Numbered from the stretch's first letter, positions 9,801 through 18,103 are shown. The stretch: DNA of 64,000 bases from Lucinisca nassula (GCA_963580285.1 OY757010.1:68408406-68472405); one strand, 5' to 3'. A program made the numbers and translations. Notes: generated from the letters alone by a model not told the origin.

Positions 9801-12080
9801 AATTGCATTTAATTAAAATAAAAAACGTCTATCTACATTTGGTTAAACAGGGTTTTATGATGGCGGTCATTTGTTTGTTGTTGTTCTTTTTTTTTTTAGG
9901 AAAAATATCAATGTCAGTGGACCTTTATTATTACATTATTATGTACGAGCATCACAACCTCTTTATTACTTTTGGAGTACACAGCAGAAACTGTTTTAAT
10001 TAAATAACCACATAAAAATGTATAGATTACACAAACAAATGACCATTTATGATCACTTTTTCTATGTACTCTACACACTTTTGGAATTCATCTTGCATGT
10101 TATATCAAAAACTATGTTATAATGAATACTGTTATGAAGAGGTTGTGGTGCAATAGAAAATCCCTTTTAACCTGTCAATCAATATCAGTAAAGAACATCA
10201 GCCTTGCACAGTATTACTCCAAGCTGCCACTACCACTAGCCCTTATCAGATCTTAGATACAGGAACAATATCCGGAGGGGCACTTTCTAAAAAGCCCTTA
10301 TTTCACTCTTATCTCCCCTTTGTTTTAACAGTGTACAGCTTTCCATTAATAATCAGCCCTTATCAGAGATGATCTCTCATAAAGAGGGGGCAGTGAAGGA
10401 AGTGTCACTTATATATGATAAGGTAGTAATTAGAAGCAGCAAGCTTAGCTACCATAAAGCTTAGGTTGTCCTATGGTTTATTTATTATATTACATGAAAT
10501 ATACCTAATATGTGATAATGAACATTATGACATTTACTTATCTAATAATAATCCTTTAATTATCTAAATGGCATGTTAATGGACTTCATACAAGTAGTTC
10601 CCTCCAAATTATGACAGGAGCATAATTGGAACCTTGCGGCATCTCACCCAACCTCCAACCCCACCCACCCAAACAGATATATTACAGTTTTCCAAATAAT
10701 TCCCACCCCAAGTATGACAGCGAAAATACCGGTACATCAAATTCCTATATTAATACCACTGTTGGGATCTTCAAAGTGCCAAGTTGGGCTCTTTCTAGCC
10801 AACTGAGCCTAGATAACAAGAAAATCTAACACCCTTTAAATATGCTTAAAAAGATAATTAAGCAGAATTTATACTTACAATGAGAATTTCTCATCATACA
10901 GAGGATTGTTTGTATCACAAGCAATGTCCGTCTTACATTTTGGCTTCTTCCCATCATCTGGGATAATAGTCATCTGAAAAACAAAATGCTGATCTTAGCT
11001 TGGATTTAAATCAATATAAAACCCCTATCAGATGCCTTCAACCATTTTATATGTGAAACCCCAAAACAGGTTTTCGCAAACAGGGCAGATCCTAATACAG
11101 GGTCTGCTCAGGGCCTTCTCTGTTAATATTCAGTACAATCATGTTCTAAACATGATTATAAAAGCACCCCGGCTGTATACAACAAAATGGGTTAATAATG
11201 TATAATTTGTCTGATATCTGTGTATTTTATGTTGCTTTTGTTTTCATCACTCCCTCTATAATGCTCAGAAGCCTCTGTGGTGTAGTGGTTATGCTACTCG
11301 CCTTGTAAACCAGGGGTCGCAGGATCGATCCCAGGCTTCTCCAGACTTTCGGATGAGCCTTTATTACGAGGTCCTGTCTCTGTATGACCTTAGCTGTTGG
11401 TGGGATGTAAAACTCAAACACTCGCTCACTCTATAATGCTCAATTATTAATGCACTTCTTTTCCAACTTCATAACAAAGAAAGATAACAACAGCTTACCT
11501 TAACAAATGAATCACACAAAGACTTCCATTTGGTTGCTAGTTGTCTCCCTTGTACCACTGAAAAAAAAAGACCATTTAATGTACAATTTAATGCACAATG
11601 TTGTGCCTCAGAATAGTTGGAAGGGAGGCAAATAGTGTAGACCCAGATGAGACACCATGTTCTGTGTTGTCACATCGTTGTTTACATTTTTTGCTCAGGA
11701 CTGTCTAATACCATATATTTTATTGTTTTTATGGCCCTGTCAGGATTTTTTTTAACTTATTTCAAGCTGACTGTTAATCAGATGTGGGCAAAAACAGAGA
11801 AAATCCACATGTTTAAATGTCAGTACTTGTAACCCAATAGGTACCAAATGTGGAAAAAATAGGGAATTATTACAGGGTAATAACATCTTATAAAGACTTT
11901 AATTGTTACTGAAGACTTTCACACAAAATTAATGTTACTTTGCCATTTGTAGATTATAAATTATCTGAGTTTCATGGACTCTTGCAGTTACAGATACTTA
12001 TTATTTACATAAACTTATGAAAAACTTACCATGTACAGTCAGAAGCCCAAAGTTCATATAAGCAGAGATCTTCAGCTGAC
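665..12080 (-). CDS. RGS3: RGS3-like C2-PDZ-RhoGEF signalling protein, 10 internal exons (partial gene)
   Basis: Ten exons on the minus strand splice into one open frame of about 423 codons; phases agree at every junction and all introns are GT-AG. Exons 1-6 encode a C2 domain running from GQLKISAYMNF to GWYYLLTEDLGRKKHLQV. Exons 7-8 encode a PDZ domain (ITLRRGKNGFGF to VLVLDIQR) with a GFGF carboxylate-binding loop. A Ser/Asp-rich linker follows, then exons 9-10 begin a DH (RhoGEF) domain (RKQEAIHRLLSLELDF...YSRPLR...LFQNIEK). The order and wording of C2 and PDZ match vertebrate RGS3, a GTPase-activating protein for Gi/Gq alpha subunits. The DH domain suggests added Rho-family exchange activity. 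The first exon needs one upstream nucleotide, so more 5' exons exist; the rest of DH and any PH or RGS domain lie beyond base 1. Expected to be a cytoplasmic or membrane-associated protein. Gene identity is confident; the full architecture is inferred. Confidence 0.88.
864..1055. repeat. Repeat O, copy 1
   Basis: Shares long near-identical blocks with 47325-47575, including GTCAAGCGATTTTGGTACTT, ACCTTCAGACAGAAAGCCAT and ACACAAATTCGCTTGGCGG. Identity unknown; it lies in an RGS3-like intron. Confidence 0.7.
1343..1513 (-). CDS. RGS3: RGS3-like exon i: start of DH (RhoGEF) domain
   Basis: 171-nt exon, phase 0 at both ends. It reads TVRTCEVRKQEAIHRLLSLE and continues LDFIDLMHAGMQSYSRPLRH to LFQNIEK. 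This is conserved region 1 of Dbl-homology domains: the Glu in LLSLELDF sits where the Rho-switch-contacting Glu is found in the family. No DH domain is known to me in human RGS3. Confidence 0.82.
1572..1864 (-). repeat. SINE-A copy
   Basis: Nearly full-length copy in antisense (GAGGTTTAACGTCCCCGTCA ... ATGGGTGGGGGCC), inserted in an RGS3-like intron beside a truncated TTAA-type MITE. Confidence 0.88.
1877..2037. repeat. MITE-B copy (left-truncated) with hairpin core
   Basis: Contains the core hairpin at 1931-1999 (CAGATGGCTTCTTCAGAAGC and flanks, nearly perfect palindrome) and the MITE-B right end (GCAGAGTAAAGGTTAA). Its left end is missing beside the SINE-A copy. Confidence 0.7.
2119..2401 (-). 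CDS. RGS3: RGS3-like exon h: PDZ end and linker
   Basis: 283-nt exon. HCSNVLVLDIQRQKPVTFE closes the PDZ domain. The rest is a Ser/Asp/Pro-rich probably disordered linker (SYDNNSDDEGG, MKENEISVDGSVMFPMNPEI, STPLPLLARGHR). Acceptor TTTACAG, donor GTAAGT, phase 0 end. A run of seven G in the coding sense lies within the linker. Confidence 0.88.
2977..3220 (-). CDS. RGS3: RGS3-like exon g: PDZ domain
   Basis: 244-nt exon. A short linker (QSNIPSVNKDVWGMES) leads to the PDZ domain: MEITLRRGKNGFGFSVVEAC, then PVRVGRVDGASPAESAGLQP, GDIIIRLNKQNVS and ATSVAKIV. The GFGF loop and the GDIIIRLN motif mark a canonical class of PDZ fold. The last codon (Arg) is completed by exon h. Confidence 0.93.
3345..3499 (+). 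repeat. SINE-G copy
   Basis: Reads TTTCTGGCGAAAGAATGTGC, GTACTGGTTAACCGCTTACG, GTAAACTGACCGGCTC, then GTGCTGACTGGGCCGTAAAA and a CAAACAAACAAACC tail. This is the single-copy form of the unit amplified at 20.0-20.6 kb. Confidence 0.75.
3630..3842. mobile_element. MITE-B, TTAA-flanked (piggyBac-like)
   Basis: TTAA lies at both edges. Inverted ends are CCCTTATCTTGCTG and CAGCAAGAAAAGGG. The centre (3669-3736) is the core hairpin with CAGATGGCTTCTGAAGAAGC. TTAA duplication and CCCTT ends fit a non-autonomous piggyBac-type element; no transposase is present. Confidence 0.82.
3932..4256 (-). repeat. SINE-H copy, tRNA-derived head
   Basis: On the minus strand it starts with a tRNA-like head: CCCCGATAGCTCAGTTGGTA (A box), an arm with GCTCCGGGG, and GGGTTCGATCCCGGG (B box). 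The acceptor stem does not pair, so this is a SINE head, not a gene. It ends AAGCGACGTTAAACCC plus a GTGT run, in an RGS3-like intron. Confidence 0.8.
4371..4400. repeat. Perfect 30-bp palindrome
   Basis: GTCGATGCAACGTCA is followed immediately by its reverse complement, making a loopless cruciform-capable palindrome in the intron 3' of C2 exon f. Confidence 0.85.
4492..4588 (-). CDS. RGS3: RGS3-like exon f: end of C2 domain
   Basis: 97-nt exon reading EVNGWYYLLTEDLGRKKHLQ then VSQRFKPQLKVK, the closing strand and basic tail of the C2 domain. Donor GTAAGT leaves one base, which joins exon g as Thr. A perfect 30-base palindrome lies about 95 bases downstream in the intron. Confidence 0.92.
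4836..5032. mobile_element. MITE-B copy with core hairpin
   Basis: Left end AACCCTTATCCTGCTTA, right end GAAGGATTAGGGTTAA, core hairpin at 4931-4990 (GCAAACAGTGTAGATCCAGA and CTGGATCTACACTGTTTGC). Confidence 0.75.
5301..5524. mobile_element. MITE-C, TTAA-flanked
   Basis: TTAA at both edges; ends CCCTTTTTGTACCAAATGG and GGTACAAAATGGG are inverted repeats that differ from MITE-B ends. The core hairpin at 5416-5483 has a GATGCCGCGGAACGCGGCGTC palindromic tip. Confidence 0.8.
5545..5697 (-). repeat. SINE-H copy, 3'-truncated
   Basis: On the minus strand: GGCCCCGATAGCACAGTGGT, then GGTCGCAGGTTCGATCCCTG, then the SINE-H body (TACTAGGTGCTCC). The tail half is missing. Confidence 0.7.
5744..5955. 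repeat. MITE-J copy
   Basis: Imperfect inverted repeat with ends ACAACCTCATTATAATG and AAAGAGGTTGTGGT and an inner palindrome with TGTATAGATTA and TAATCTATACATTTTTG. Confidence 0.7.
5968..6054 (+). repeat. SINE-G fragment
   Basis: TTTCTGGTGAAAGAATTTGC then CGATATGACCTAAATAGTGT and a CAAACAAACAAAG tail; the middle is deleted relative to 3345-3499. Confidence 0.65.
6063..6123 (-). CDS. RGS3: RGS3-like exon e: C2 domain
   Basis: 61-nt exon. After the split Gly it reads VNEFLGCMSFGIRHLTNPKK; the FLGCMSFGI string is highly typical of RGS3 C2 domains. Acceptor TTTGCAG; a second AG two bases downstream would break the reading phase with exon d, so the first is chosen. Confidence 0.9.
6197..6256. 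repeat. Core hairpin, isolated copy
   Basis: GTCTAGATCCAGATCAGACT, a short loop, then the inverted TCTGATCAGGATCTACTATT: the shared core without recognisable MITE ends. Confidence 0.6.
6257..7368. other. Intronic stretch without recognised features
   Basis: Lies between RGS3-like exons d and e. It contains a long poly-T run near 6788-6814 and short open frames with no resemblance to known proteins. Nothing else is supported. Confidence 0.5.
7369..7432. repeat. MITE-I hairpin
   Basis: GTGGGTACTTATTAGAATC and its inverted copy GATTCTAACAAGTACCCAC enclose ACCTTGATGAGGTTA. Members recur at 18405, 20930 and 28585. Confidence 0.75.
7523..7715. mobile_element. MITE-C copy
   Basis: Ends CCCATTTTGTATCAGAAACC and CATTTGGTACAAAAAGGGTTAA. 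The core at 7560-7602 is decayed to one arm. The inner segment AATTTTGAAATGGACTCC is shared with the copy at 60130. Confidence 0.7.
7716..8730. other. Intronic stretch, nothing recognised
   Basis: AT-rich intron sequence upstream (in gene sense, downstream) of C2 exon d. Short open frames here have no domain signature. Confidence 0.5.
8731..8799 (-). CDS. RGS3: RGS3-like exon d: C2 domain
   Basis: 69-nt exon reading ELNDEDLNKRLLISVWHRDQNA plus two bases of a Gly codon. The RLLISVWHRD strand corresponds to the L-x-V-x-V-W/Y-D/R core strand of RGS3-type C2 domains. Acceptor CACAG, donor GTATGT. Confidence 0.87.
9120..9200. repeat. Core hairpin, decayed copy
   Basis: AACAATGTGGACCCTGATCAG with an inverted, diverged second arm (TTGGTCCAAACTGTTCACA). 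Confidence 0.5.
9285..9345. repeat. Core hairpin copy
   Basis: CAAAGTGTAGATGCAGATGAG and the inverted ATAGATCTACACTGTTTGCA with a shortened tip. Confidence 0.6.
9346..9953. other. Intronic stretch, nothing recognised
   Basis: AT-rich intron between C2 exons c and d. Only a short T-run near 9886-9897 stands out. Confidence 0.5.
9954..10152. repeat. MITE-J copy
   Basis: Ends ACAACCTCTTTATTACTTTT and GAAGAGGTTGTGGTG, inner AATGTATAGATTACAC arm; same layout as 5744-5955. Confidence 0.65.
10153..10878. other. Intronic stretch, nothing recognised
   Basis: Two short stretches beginning AGCCCTTATCAGA repeat at about 10239 and 10353. No other structure is seen before C2 exon c. Confidence 0.4.
10879..10973 (-). 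CDS. RGS3: RGS3-like exon c: C2 domain
   Basis: 95-nt exon reading MTIIPDDGKKPKCKTDIACD then TNNPLYDEKFS and two bases of the next codon. The pattern xP-x-Y/F-x-E-x-F (NPLYDEKFSF) is the classic C2 signature. Donor GTAAGT; the phase completes as Phe in exon d. Confidence 0.88.
11040..11195. repeat. MITE-C copy, decayed
   Basis: Keeps GAAACCCCAAAACAGG, a decayed core (TTTCGCAAACAGGGCAGATC) and a right end ACAAAATGGGTTAA. Confidence 0.55.
11268..11428 (+). repeat. SINE-E copy with 14-bp target duplication
   Basis: tRNA-Thr-like head (GCCTCTGTGGTGTAGTGGTT, CGCCTTGTAAACC, GGATCGATCCC) and tail GGGATGTAAAACTC plus a CACTCGCTCA run. CTCTATAATGCTCA is duplicated exactly at 11254-11267 and 11429-11442, proving retrotransposition into this RGS3-like intron. 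Confidence 0.92.
11499..11557 (-). CDS. RGS3: RGS3-like exon b: C2 domain
   Basis: 59-nt exon reading VQGRQLATKWKSLCDSFVK after the split Val codon. The CDSFVK segment matches the conserved C2 strand (C-D/N-x-Y/F-V-K) that precedes the second calcium-binding-type loop. Acceptor CAG, donor GTAAGC, ending in phase 0. Confidence 0.85.
12030..12080 (-). CDS. RGS3: RGS3-like exon a: start of C2 domain
   Basis: 51-nt exon with acceptor TTTCAG and donor GTAAGT. It needs one nucleotide from an upstream exon to complete Gly, then reads GQLKISAYMNFGLLTVH, the first beta strands of the C2 domain. It ends one base into a codon and joins exon b as Val. No upstream exon was identified. Confidence 0.8.
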
Positions 12081-13526
12081 CTGAAACACATAAAAAACAG
12101 TATTTTAAGTATTGTAAATTTTTTCTTGCATCATTATTACCATCCTAGAACTGTAGTAATTTACTGCTATACGATTCAGTTAATCTTATATTACTCCAAG
12201 TTTGAGAGCCAGATTCTCTAAAATGTATCCAAATAAAGTAAAGATTATATAGCTTTACAGCCTATACTTTCATTAAATACCACACAGTTGTATATGCACA
12301 GGATAGTGTCATACAGTACTGTGCTACCATGCAATGAAACTAAAAAAACATAATTGAAACCCAACAATATTTTACCAGTATGAAATTTCATCTTGACTTC
12401 AACACAATGGCATCAGCTGCTTGATTCTACGCTAACATGTTCCAATATGGCATAGAATCAGTTGGTCATGTGTTTAAATGTGCCATGAATGAGCAGTTTT
12501 TAATAAAGGTGTCACTTCTTTAAGTGTGACCATTAAAGTCAAGGTTCATTAAATTGAATAGGTAGAATCAACAGTAACTGCTCACAATTAAGTTTACTCA
12601 GATGATTTGTTTAATTGTTGGAGAATTAATCTGATCTAAAAAGTGTGCCTCAGTGAGGTGTGACAGATATGATTTCTACTTATTTCCTTCCTTAACTTTA
12701 AATGTTAATCAATTGATCACAACTGATAAGTGTTAAAAATCGAGCACCATTTAATTATGGTAAACATTTTGGAATAAGCAGGGATGAAAAATGTCACCTT
12801 GTAGAAAACCATGAAGAGGTGAAACTAATTAGAAGTGAACTTTAATGTAGGTGTTAGGGACACTGATTCCCCATGAATAACTTTTATAGCAGAGGTCAAT
12901 CTGGACCTCCCTTCTCACTTTGTATTAGGTAAAATATGTTAACATTGTGAAGATGAAAATTATTTTTTCAATGAATGATAACTACAAAAGAACGAATGTA
13001 TTACCTGCTATCAGCCCTCCACCCCAGAATCCCAGTTTGAACAATCAAATGGTATTTTGTTGTTTTATAAAACTGTTTATTACAAAAGCTTTTTTTTTTA
13101 AAAAGGGTTCATATACTTTTTTTATTTATTTTTTTTTATTTAGTTTTCCTTTCTTAATTGGAAAGGGATTTACAATTATTAGTCATTAATGCTTGCCACA
13201 TTCTGCATTGCACAACTATAACAGAAAAGGAACTTCATAACATAATCATGCCTATGTAAAATGTTCTGTCCCAGCAAAACCTTCTGCACAGGTATGGTAA
13301 TATAATGATAGGTAGGTAGCTACATGTTGGTAGACTTTCTGGGGACAAAATACACTTTGCATGTACGTGACAGGTGATTTATTGTTGTCAACCTCCACTG
13401 ACATTTTTATGACAGCCAGCAATTAAAATTGATAGAACTATGATTTTCTGAAATACAGATTTTTTTTCATGTAGATGCTAGATTTTTTACATAACGACAC
13501 ACACCAGTGAAACATGCTTTCATATT
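12081..13526. other. Stretch without recognised genes
   Basis: Upstream of the first recognised RGS3-like exon. No exon with a suitable donor and reading phase was recognised, and no repeat family seen elsewhere in the window is evident. T-rich runs lie around 13089-13140. Confidence 0.4.
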
Positions 13527-13534
13527 CTAAATAG

Positions 13535-13926
13535 TAGGGTTGGCTAATCGGAGCTGAAAGGGTGATCGATTATCAGTCCTGTCATTGCAATCGATAATCG
13601 ATTAGTAATCGCTAAGGTTTTTGTCATTATTTTACCTGTCTGGCTTTCTGCCTAAGCATGACTCTTACCATATGTTGGTCTTTGCCATATGTATATTTGA
13701 ACAGACAGGTCTGAGCAAACAGTGTAGACCCAGATGTGACGCCGCATAATGCAGCGTATCATCGGGGTGTGCACTGTTTGCCACTCATCCAGCTATTTTA
13801 GGCATAAGTTTTGGTAGTAAATTGTACCTGTCGGGTAATCGATTAAAAGCAAATCAGAAATGATTATCATTTTTGTGGAATTTGTCGATCGATTAATCGA
13901 TTGTGCGGTTGATCGCGTCGGCCTTA
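13535..13926. mobile_element. Non-autonomous hAT-like element, 392 bp
   Basis: Flanked by a perfect 8-bp duplication CTAAATAG (13527-13534 and 13927-13934). Termini TAGGGTTGGC and TAAGGCCGAC (inverted) match at 7 of 10 bases. The inside carries several ATCGATTA-type palindromes near both ends and one core hairpin at 13717-13782. No transposase. Confidence 0.8.
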
Positions 13927-14612
13927 CTAAATAGGTCACTTTTCTGATAAAAAAAAAAAAAATTATGATATTTTCTTTTCAAATCGTAGCATGGGTTTTG
14001 GGAGCTCGTCAGGGCCGCCTCATTAAGGCGGTCCTGGCGGGTACCCCCAACCTGTGTCTTGGAGTGGAAATAAGCAAAGTAATGCACGTCCTTGTAAACC
14101 CCAGTTTTCTCTATTTAAGGTGGGGTTTGGAGGTGCGTTCATTATAAGAATAGTTAATATTATGATCTGATAATTGTTTATACACCTTCTCCGCTTTCAA
14201 TCTTTAGAGAAATAATATTTCGGAGTCATTTGCCAAATTATTATCAGTTTTATAAATTTTGATTGTAGTAGATTATCCACAACACTGTCATATATGCCAC
14301 TATGTACATATTTTGTATCCTCATGGGCATTTGTGCCTACTGGAAATTTAAATAAAATCTTCTTCTTTCTTCTTTCATAGGAAGTTTAGAACCTTTCAAT
14401 AGATTGTATGAGCCCCAAGGGTACACATGATTTTTTCAAGTACATATTTTCTAAAAAAATCCATTGATGCCAAGTTGCCAACACATCCATCATTATTATT
14501 ATTAACTCATAGATAATGAGGGTGATAATGAGGGTAACTATGGGATGACTTTCCCACAGCCACAGATAAGGTTAATATTTTGTGATAATTGACGGATTAG
14601 TTTTTGCCAATT

Positions 14613-14800
14613 CTCTATGAAAACCTATGCTGTGGGTGTTCATTACAACCAACTCTCTGAGGCAGTTCTTATGAGTACACACAACATAGGTTTATATGGT
14701 GAAATAAGGAAAACTATCCTTCAATTATCACAAAATAAGAACCTTATCTGTGGCTATGTTTTCCTTATTTGTCAGAATGGCCAAGTGAAGCACACACAAT
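14613..14800. repeat. MITE-I, longer form
   Basis: AAAACCTATGCTGTGGGTGT, GTACACACAACATAGGTTTA and the AATAAGGAAAA repeats form the extended MITE-I palindrome (TGTGGGTG ... TACACACAA). Confidence 0.55.
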
Positions 14801-14801
14801 G

Positions 14802-15014
14802 TTAACCCTTGTCCTGCTGAATATTCATATATGCCACACCCACTACCAATTATCAACCAATCAGATTACCTGTAGCAAATTATTACAACAAATTCACAAT
14901 CTGAATGACAAACAATGTAGATCCTGATCAGATGGCTTCTTCAGAAGCCATCTGATCTGGATCTACATTGTTTCAAATAAAAGGCATATCCGGGCTCAGC
15001 AGAACAAGGGTTAA
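14802..15014. mobile_element. MITE-B, TTAA-flanked
   Basis: Ends TTAACCCTTGTCCTGCTG and CAGCAGAACAAGGGTTAA. Core hairpin at 14909-14973 is a near-perfect palindrome around GGCTTCTTCAGAAGCC. Same subterminal block (CCAATCAGATTACCTG) as the other MITE-B copies. Confidence 0.85.
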
Positions 15015-15325
15015 GTACACCTACTTATGCTCAGGTCCCCAGTTCCATTTCCGGCAGCATTAATGAAATTGCGGTGTCCAAATTTGCTCCTATGACATCA
15101 TTTGCAGGGATGAATGGCACAAAGTTCACCTCCATTCACATCTGGAGTTAACTGAAGGTCCCATGTGCAGGGGAACCATCCCCCATGCAGGTTAAAGATC
15201 CCTACCGTAATAGACTTTCGTCTTGCAAACCTGCAGTGTATATAATCTACACCTGCTTGTTGAATGGTCAAATGTGACCGATCGCAGTATCAAGAATAAT
15301 GCAATTCTTACAAGAAACCACAGGT

Positions 15326-15581
15326 CGCCCCCAGCCCATTGGGGCTTGAAGAAATAGATGGGCTGCATGATGCTTCCACGCAGAGCTGAAACCAACCGCA
15401 CACAAGTACTGGTATTTAAGCCTGTTTAGACAAAGTGGTGGAAGTCAGACCGCCCATGCTTATAAACCCTATTGGTTTCATTACAAGCAACAGGGCTTGA
15501 GAAATCTCAATGCCGGGTAAAGTCACACAAAATTGGAAGCAACCTCTCAAAAATGACCTTACAGTGTTGACGGGGACGTAA
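15326..15581 (+). repeat. SINE-A copy
   Basis: Head CGCCCCCAGCCCATTGGGGC to GTTGACGGGGACGTAAC, with small internal deletions and no CAAA tail. Confidence 0.8.
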
Positions 15582-15586
15582 CAAGG

Positions 15587-15980
15587 AACCACAATCCATA
15601 GCTCCAGATAAGAGGGTGTATCCACATATTATTTTTCTTATTTCTGCATGAAAACAAAGGTTGTGAGTACTCATTAGATTGTTTGATTTGAGGTTTAACG
15701 TCCCCGTCAACACTGTAAAGGTCATTTTGGAGACATTGCTTCCAATTTTGTGGGACTTTTACCCGACATTGAGATGAAATGACATCTCAAGCCCTGTCGC
15801 CCAATGAAACCAATAGGGTTTATTAGCATGGACGGTCCGCCTCGCACCGCGGTTCCTGGACAGGCTTAGAGCCTTGGTGTACTCATTAGTCATTAAAAAC
15901 CAAGGCACTTCTAATGTGTATCTACAACATGTTTTCATGCGAGATAAGAAAAATATCCATATTTGGGATGAAAACCCTGG
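15587..15980. repeat. MITE-I interrupted by SINE-A
   Basis: Arms TTGTGAGTACTCATTAG and the inverted CTTCTAATGTGTATCTACAA are separated by the SINE-A copy at 15678-15878. Outer blocks AAACATGTT/ATGAAAACAA and TTATTTCTGC/GAGATAAG pair across the insertion. Confidence 0.65.
15678..15878 (-). repeat. SINE-A copy, truncated, with 11-bp target duplication
   Basis: GTACTCATTAG is duplicated at 15667-15677 and 15879-15889. The element reads GTTTGATTTGAGGTTTAACG to GGACAGGCTTAGA on the plus strand, so the SINE is 5'-truncated. Confidence 0.85.
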
Positions 15981-16461
15981 TTTATTAGTCAAGCGACTTT
16001 CTATTGATCTGAGCTTATGCACACAGTATGATCAGTGTTCAGATGCAGTTTCTGAAACAGCAAAAACAGTAAGAAATTATTATGGAAGAAAACCTTCGCA
16101 TTGTTGATCTTTAAAATTAATATTATTAGTAAATTAAGTTCAAATTACCAGATTTATAGCCTTCATTAGAAGTAAATTGTATAAATAAACAGAAAACAAG
16201 CCAGAAAATAAACAAGTGATGGTCTTCAAACAGCCTAAATTTGTGTGTTGGAAAATGTTGATACTTCAACAATAGCCCATCTAAATGCAAGAAATTTTCT
16301 TTATAAGACCTCACAATGGGGAGATTAACATTTCCTAAGACCCTGTTGTTGGTCAGAAACCAACAGACTATACAGAAGTAATAGTACTAAGGCGAATGAA
16401 TATGCACTTAGGGGATGTAACCCTTTAGAAAAATTCTACATCAAGATATCAAAAGATGTCC
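15981..16461. other. Stretch without recognised features
   Basis: AT-rich, no domain-bearing frame and no repeat that recurs elsewhere in the window. Confidence 0.4.
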
Positions 16462-16619
16462 AGGGCCTGACAAATCAAAGTTTCAACCACTTGTCTGGCA
16501 GACCACATCATTCCCTATATATTCTATACATTTCTGGGCAATTAGTGAAATAAAAACCACTTGCCCAGCCAAAATTTGGACTTGTCCCAGGCAGCTGGGC
16601 AATGGATTTGTCAGGCTCT
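16462..16619. mobile_element. hAT-type MITE, 158 bp
   Basis: Termini AGGGCCTGACAAATC and (inverted) AGAGCCTGACAAATC match those of the 1.9-kb hAT at 40421-42301, and the subterminal ACTTGCCCAGC, CTTGTCCCAGGCAGCTGGGC motifs match too. Flanking octamers AGATGTCC and GGATGTAA are an imperfect duplication. Confidence 0.75.
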
Positions 16620-17021
16620 GGATGTAAGAATTTGAGCAAATTCTTTCCTTCAAGAGCAGACTCGTGTTACAAAAAGGAAAAGACAAAGAAAATTAAGCAA
16701 AATCCAAGCGCCTTCCTCAGAAAAAAAAAGAAAAAAAAAGGAACAAATTGTGGGGTTTATGATGATGGCAATATCCATTCTCCTTAAAATTAAGATCTTA
16801 TTAATATTTACCAACACACTACAGGTAGAAGTCAACGAGTGAAGAAAAATAGGTACTAAATGGTATATTTGAACAGGCCTAAAGAAGAATAAACACATTC
16901 TATCAAAACCTTAACATTATATAAACAGTGAAGTAACAACCAGACTAAAAAATCCCACTTTCTGACATTGTTGACATTCACCATTAAATAATAATAATGA
17001 GGATCTACGCCATTTATTTTG

Positions 17022-17240
17022 ACAACTGTAATGATCCTAAGTATTGGGACAGCTAGGCCTATAAGCAAACAGTGCAGACCCAGATCAGACTGCTCCTGAA
17101 TGGGCCATCTGATCAGGGTCTTCACTGTTTGCCATTCATTCCGCACCTTTGGGACTCCTTGCTGGATCATGAAACATTTTTTTTTTAATTTAGGAGAATT
17201 ACAGCAAATCCTAAAGGTGTCCAAATTTGTAGAGTATAAG
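17022..17240. repeat. MITE-P copy with core hairpin
   Basis: AACTGTAATGATCCTAAGTA, core hairpin at 17063-17135 (GCAAACAGTGCAGACCCAGA), GATCATGAAACA, and AGGAGAATTACAGCAAATCC. The same block order occurs at 47134-47308, 47838-48030 and 56500-56660. Confidence 0.7.
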
Positions 17241-17524
17241 GACATAATAGAAGAGCCCAGTGCAGAAACTCCGGGGTGAAAGGGTCAATGAATACAAGTG
17301 CACCATTATCAAAAGCCTCACTGCTAAATATTTTGCTACAAAAATGCATAAATCAAACAGGTTTAAGGCAAAGATATTTGGCTAATATAACCAGTTTTGT
17401 ACACTTGAACAATTATCAGTGGGTCATCAGTTGCCTAAAAATCTCAGTGAAACACCTGCTTGATTGAACTAGCACTATTCTGCAGAATTTTGCCAGTTTA
17501 CTGTTTCCTGTTGGATACTTGTCC

Positions 17525-17737
17525 TTAACCCATATCTTGCTGAATATTCATTTTAGCCACACACATTTCTATCTATCAACCAATAAAATTACTTGATGTA
17601 ATTTATTGCTACAAATTCATAAACTGAATGCCAAACAGTGTAGATCCTGATCAGATCGCTCCTTCAGAAGCCATCTGATCTGGATCTACACTGTTTCCAA
17701 AGATAAGGGTTGTCGTGAACAGCAAGGTAAGGGTTAA
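17525..17737. mobile_element. MITE-B, TTAA-flanked
   Basis: TTAA at both edges, ends CCCATATCTTGCTG and CAGCAAGGTAAGGG, core hairpin at 17633-17699. Confidence 0.83.
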
Positions 17738-17888
17738 CTTTTCAAAGATGAGAGGTGTCAGTGAGGCCAAAATTGCATCCTACTAATGAATATCTTGCTC
17801 CATTTCGGCATTACATCACGAAAACAAGCCTGTATAATTTTGACCCCCTCAAATCCCTCTTTTATATAGTAAAACTGGGACTTACAGG

Positions 17889-18074
17889 AGCCTGACCAGG
17901 CAAAGCGGTGTGAGTCAGACTGTCAAATGCATATAAGCCTTCTGGTTTCATTGGGCGGCAGGGCTTGAGGTGTCATTTCACCTCAGTCGGGTAAAAGTCC
18001 CACAAAATTGGAAGCAACATTTCGAAAATGACCTAAATAATGTTGACAGGGATGTAGACCCCAATTCAAACAAA
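17889..18074 (+). repeat. SINE-A copy, 5'-truncated
   Basis: Starts at GCCTGACCAGGCAAAGCGGT and runs to TTGACAGGGATGTAGACC and a CAAACAAAC tail. Confidence 0.8.
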
Positions 18075-18103
18075 CTTGGGATTTATAGGGGTACTTATTT
18101 CTG

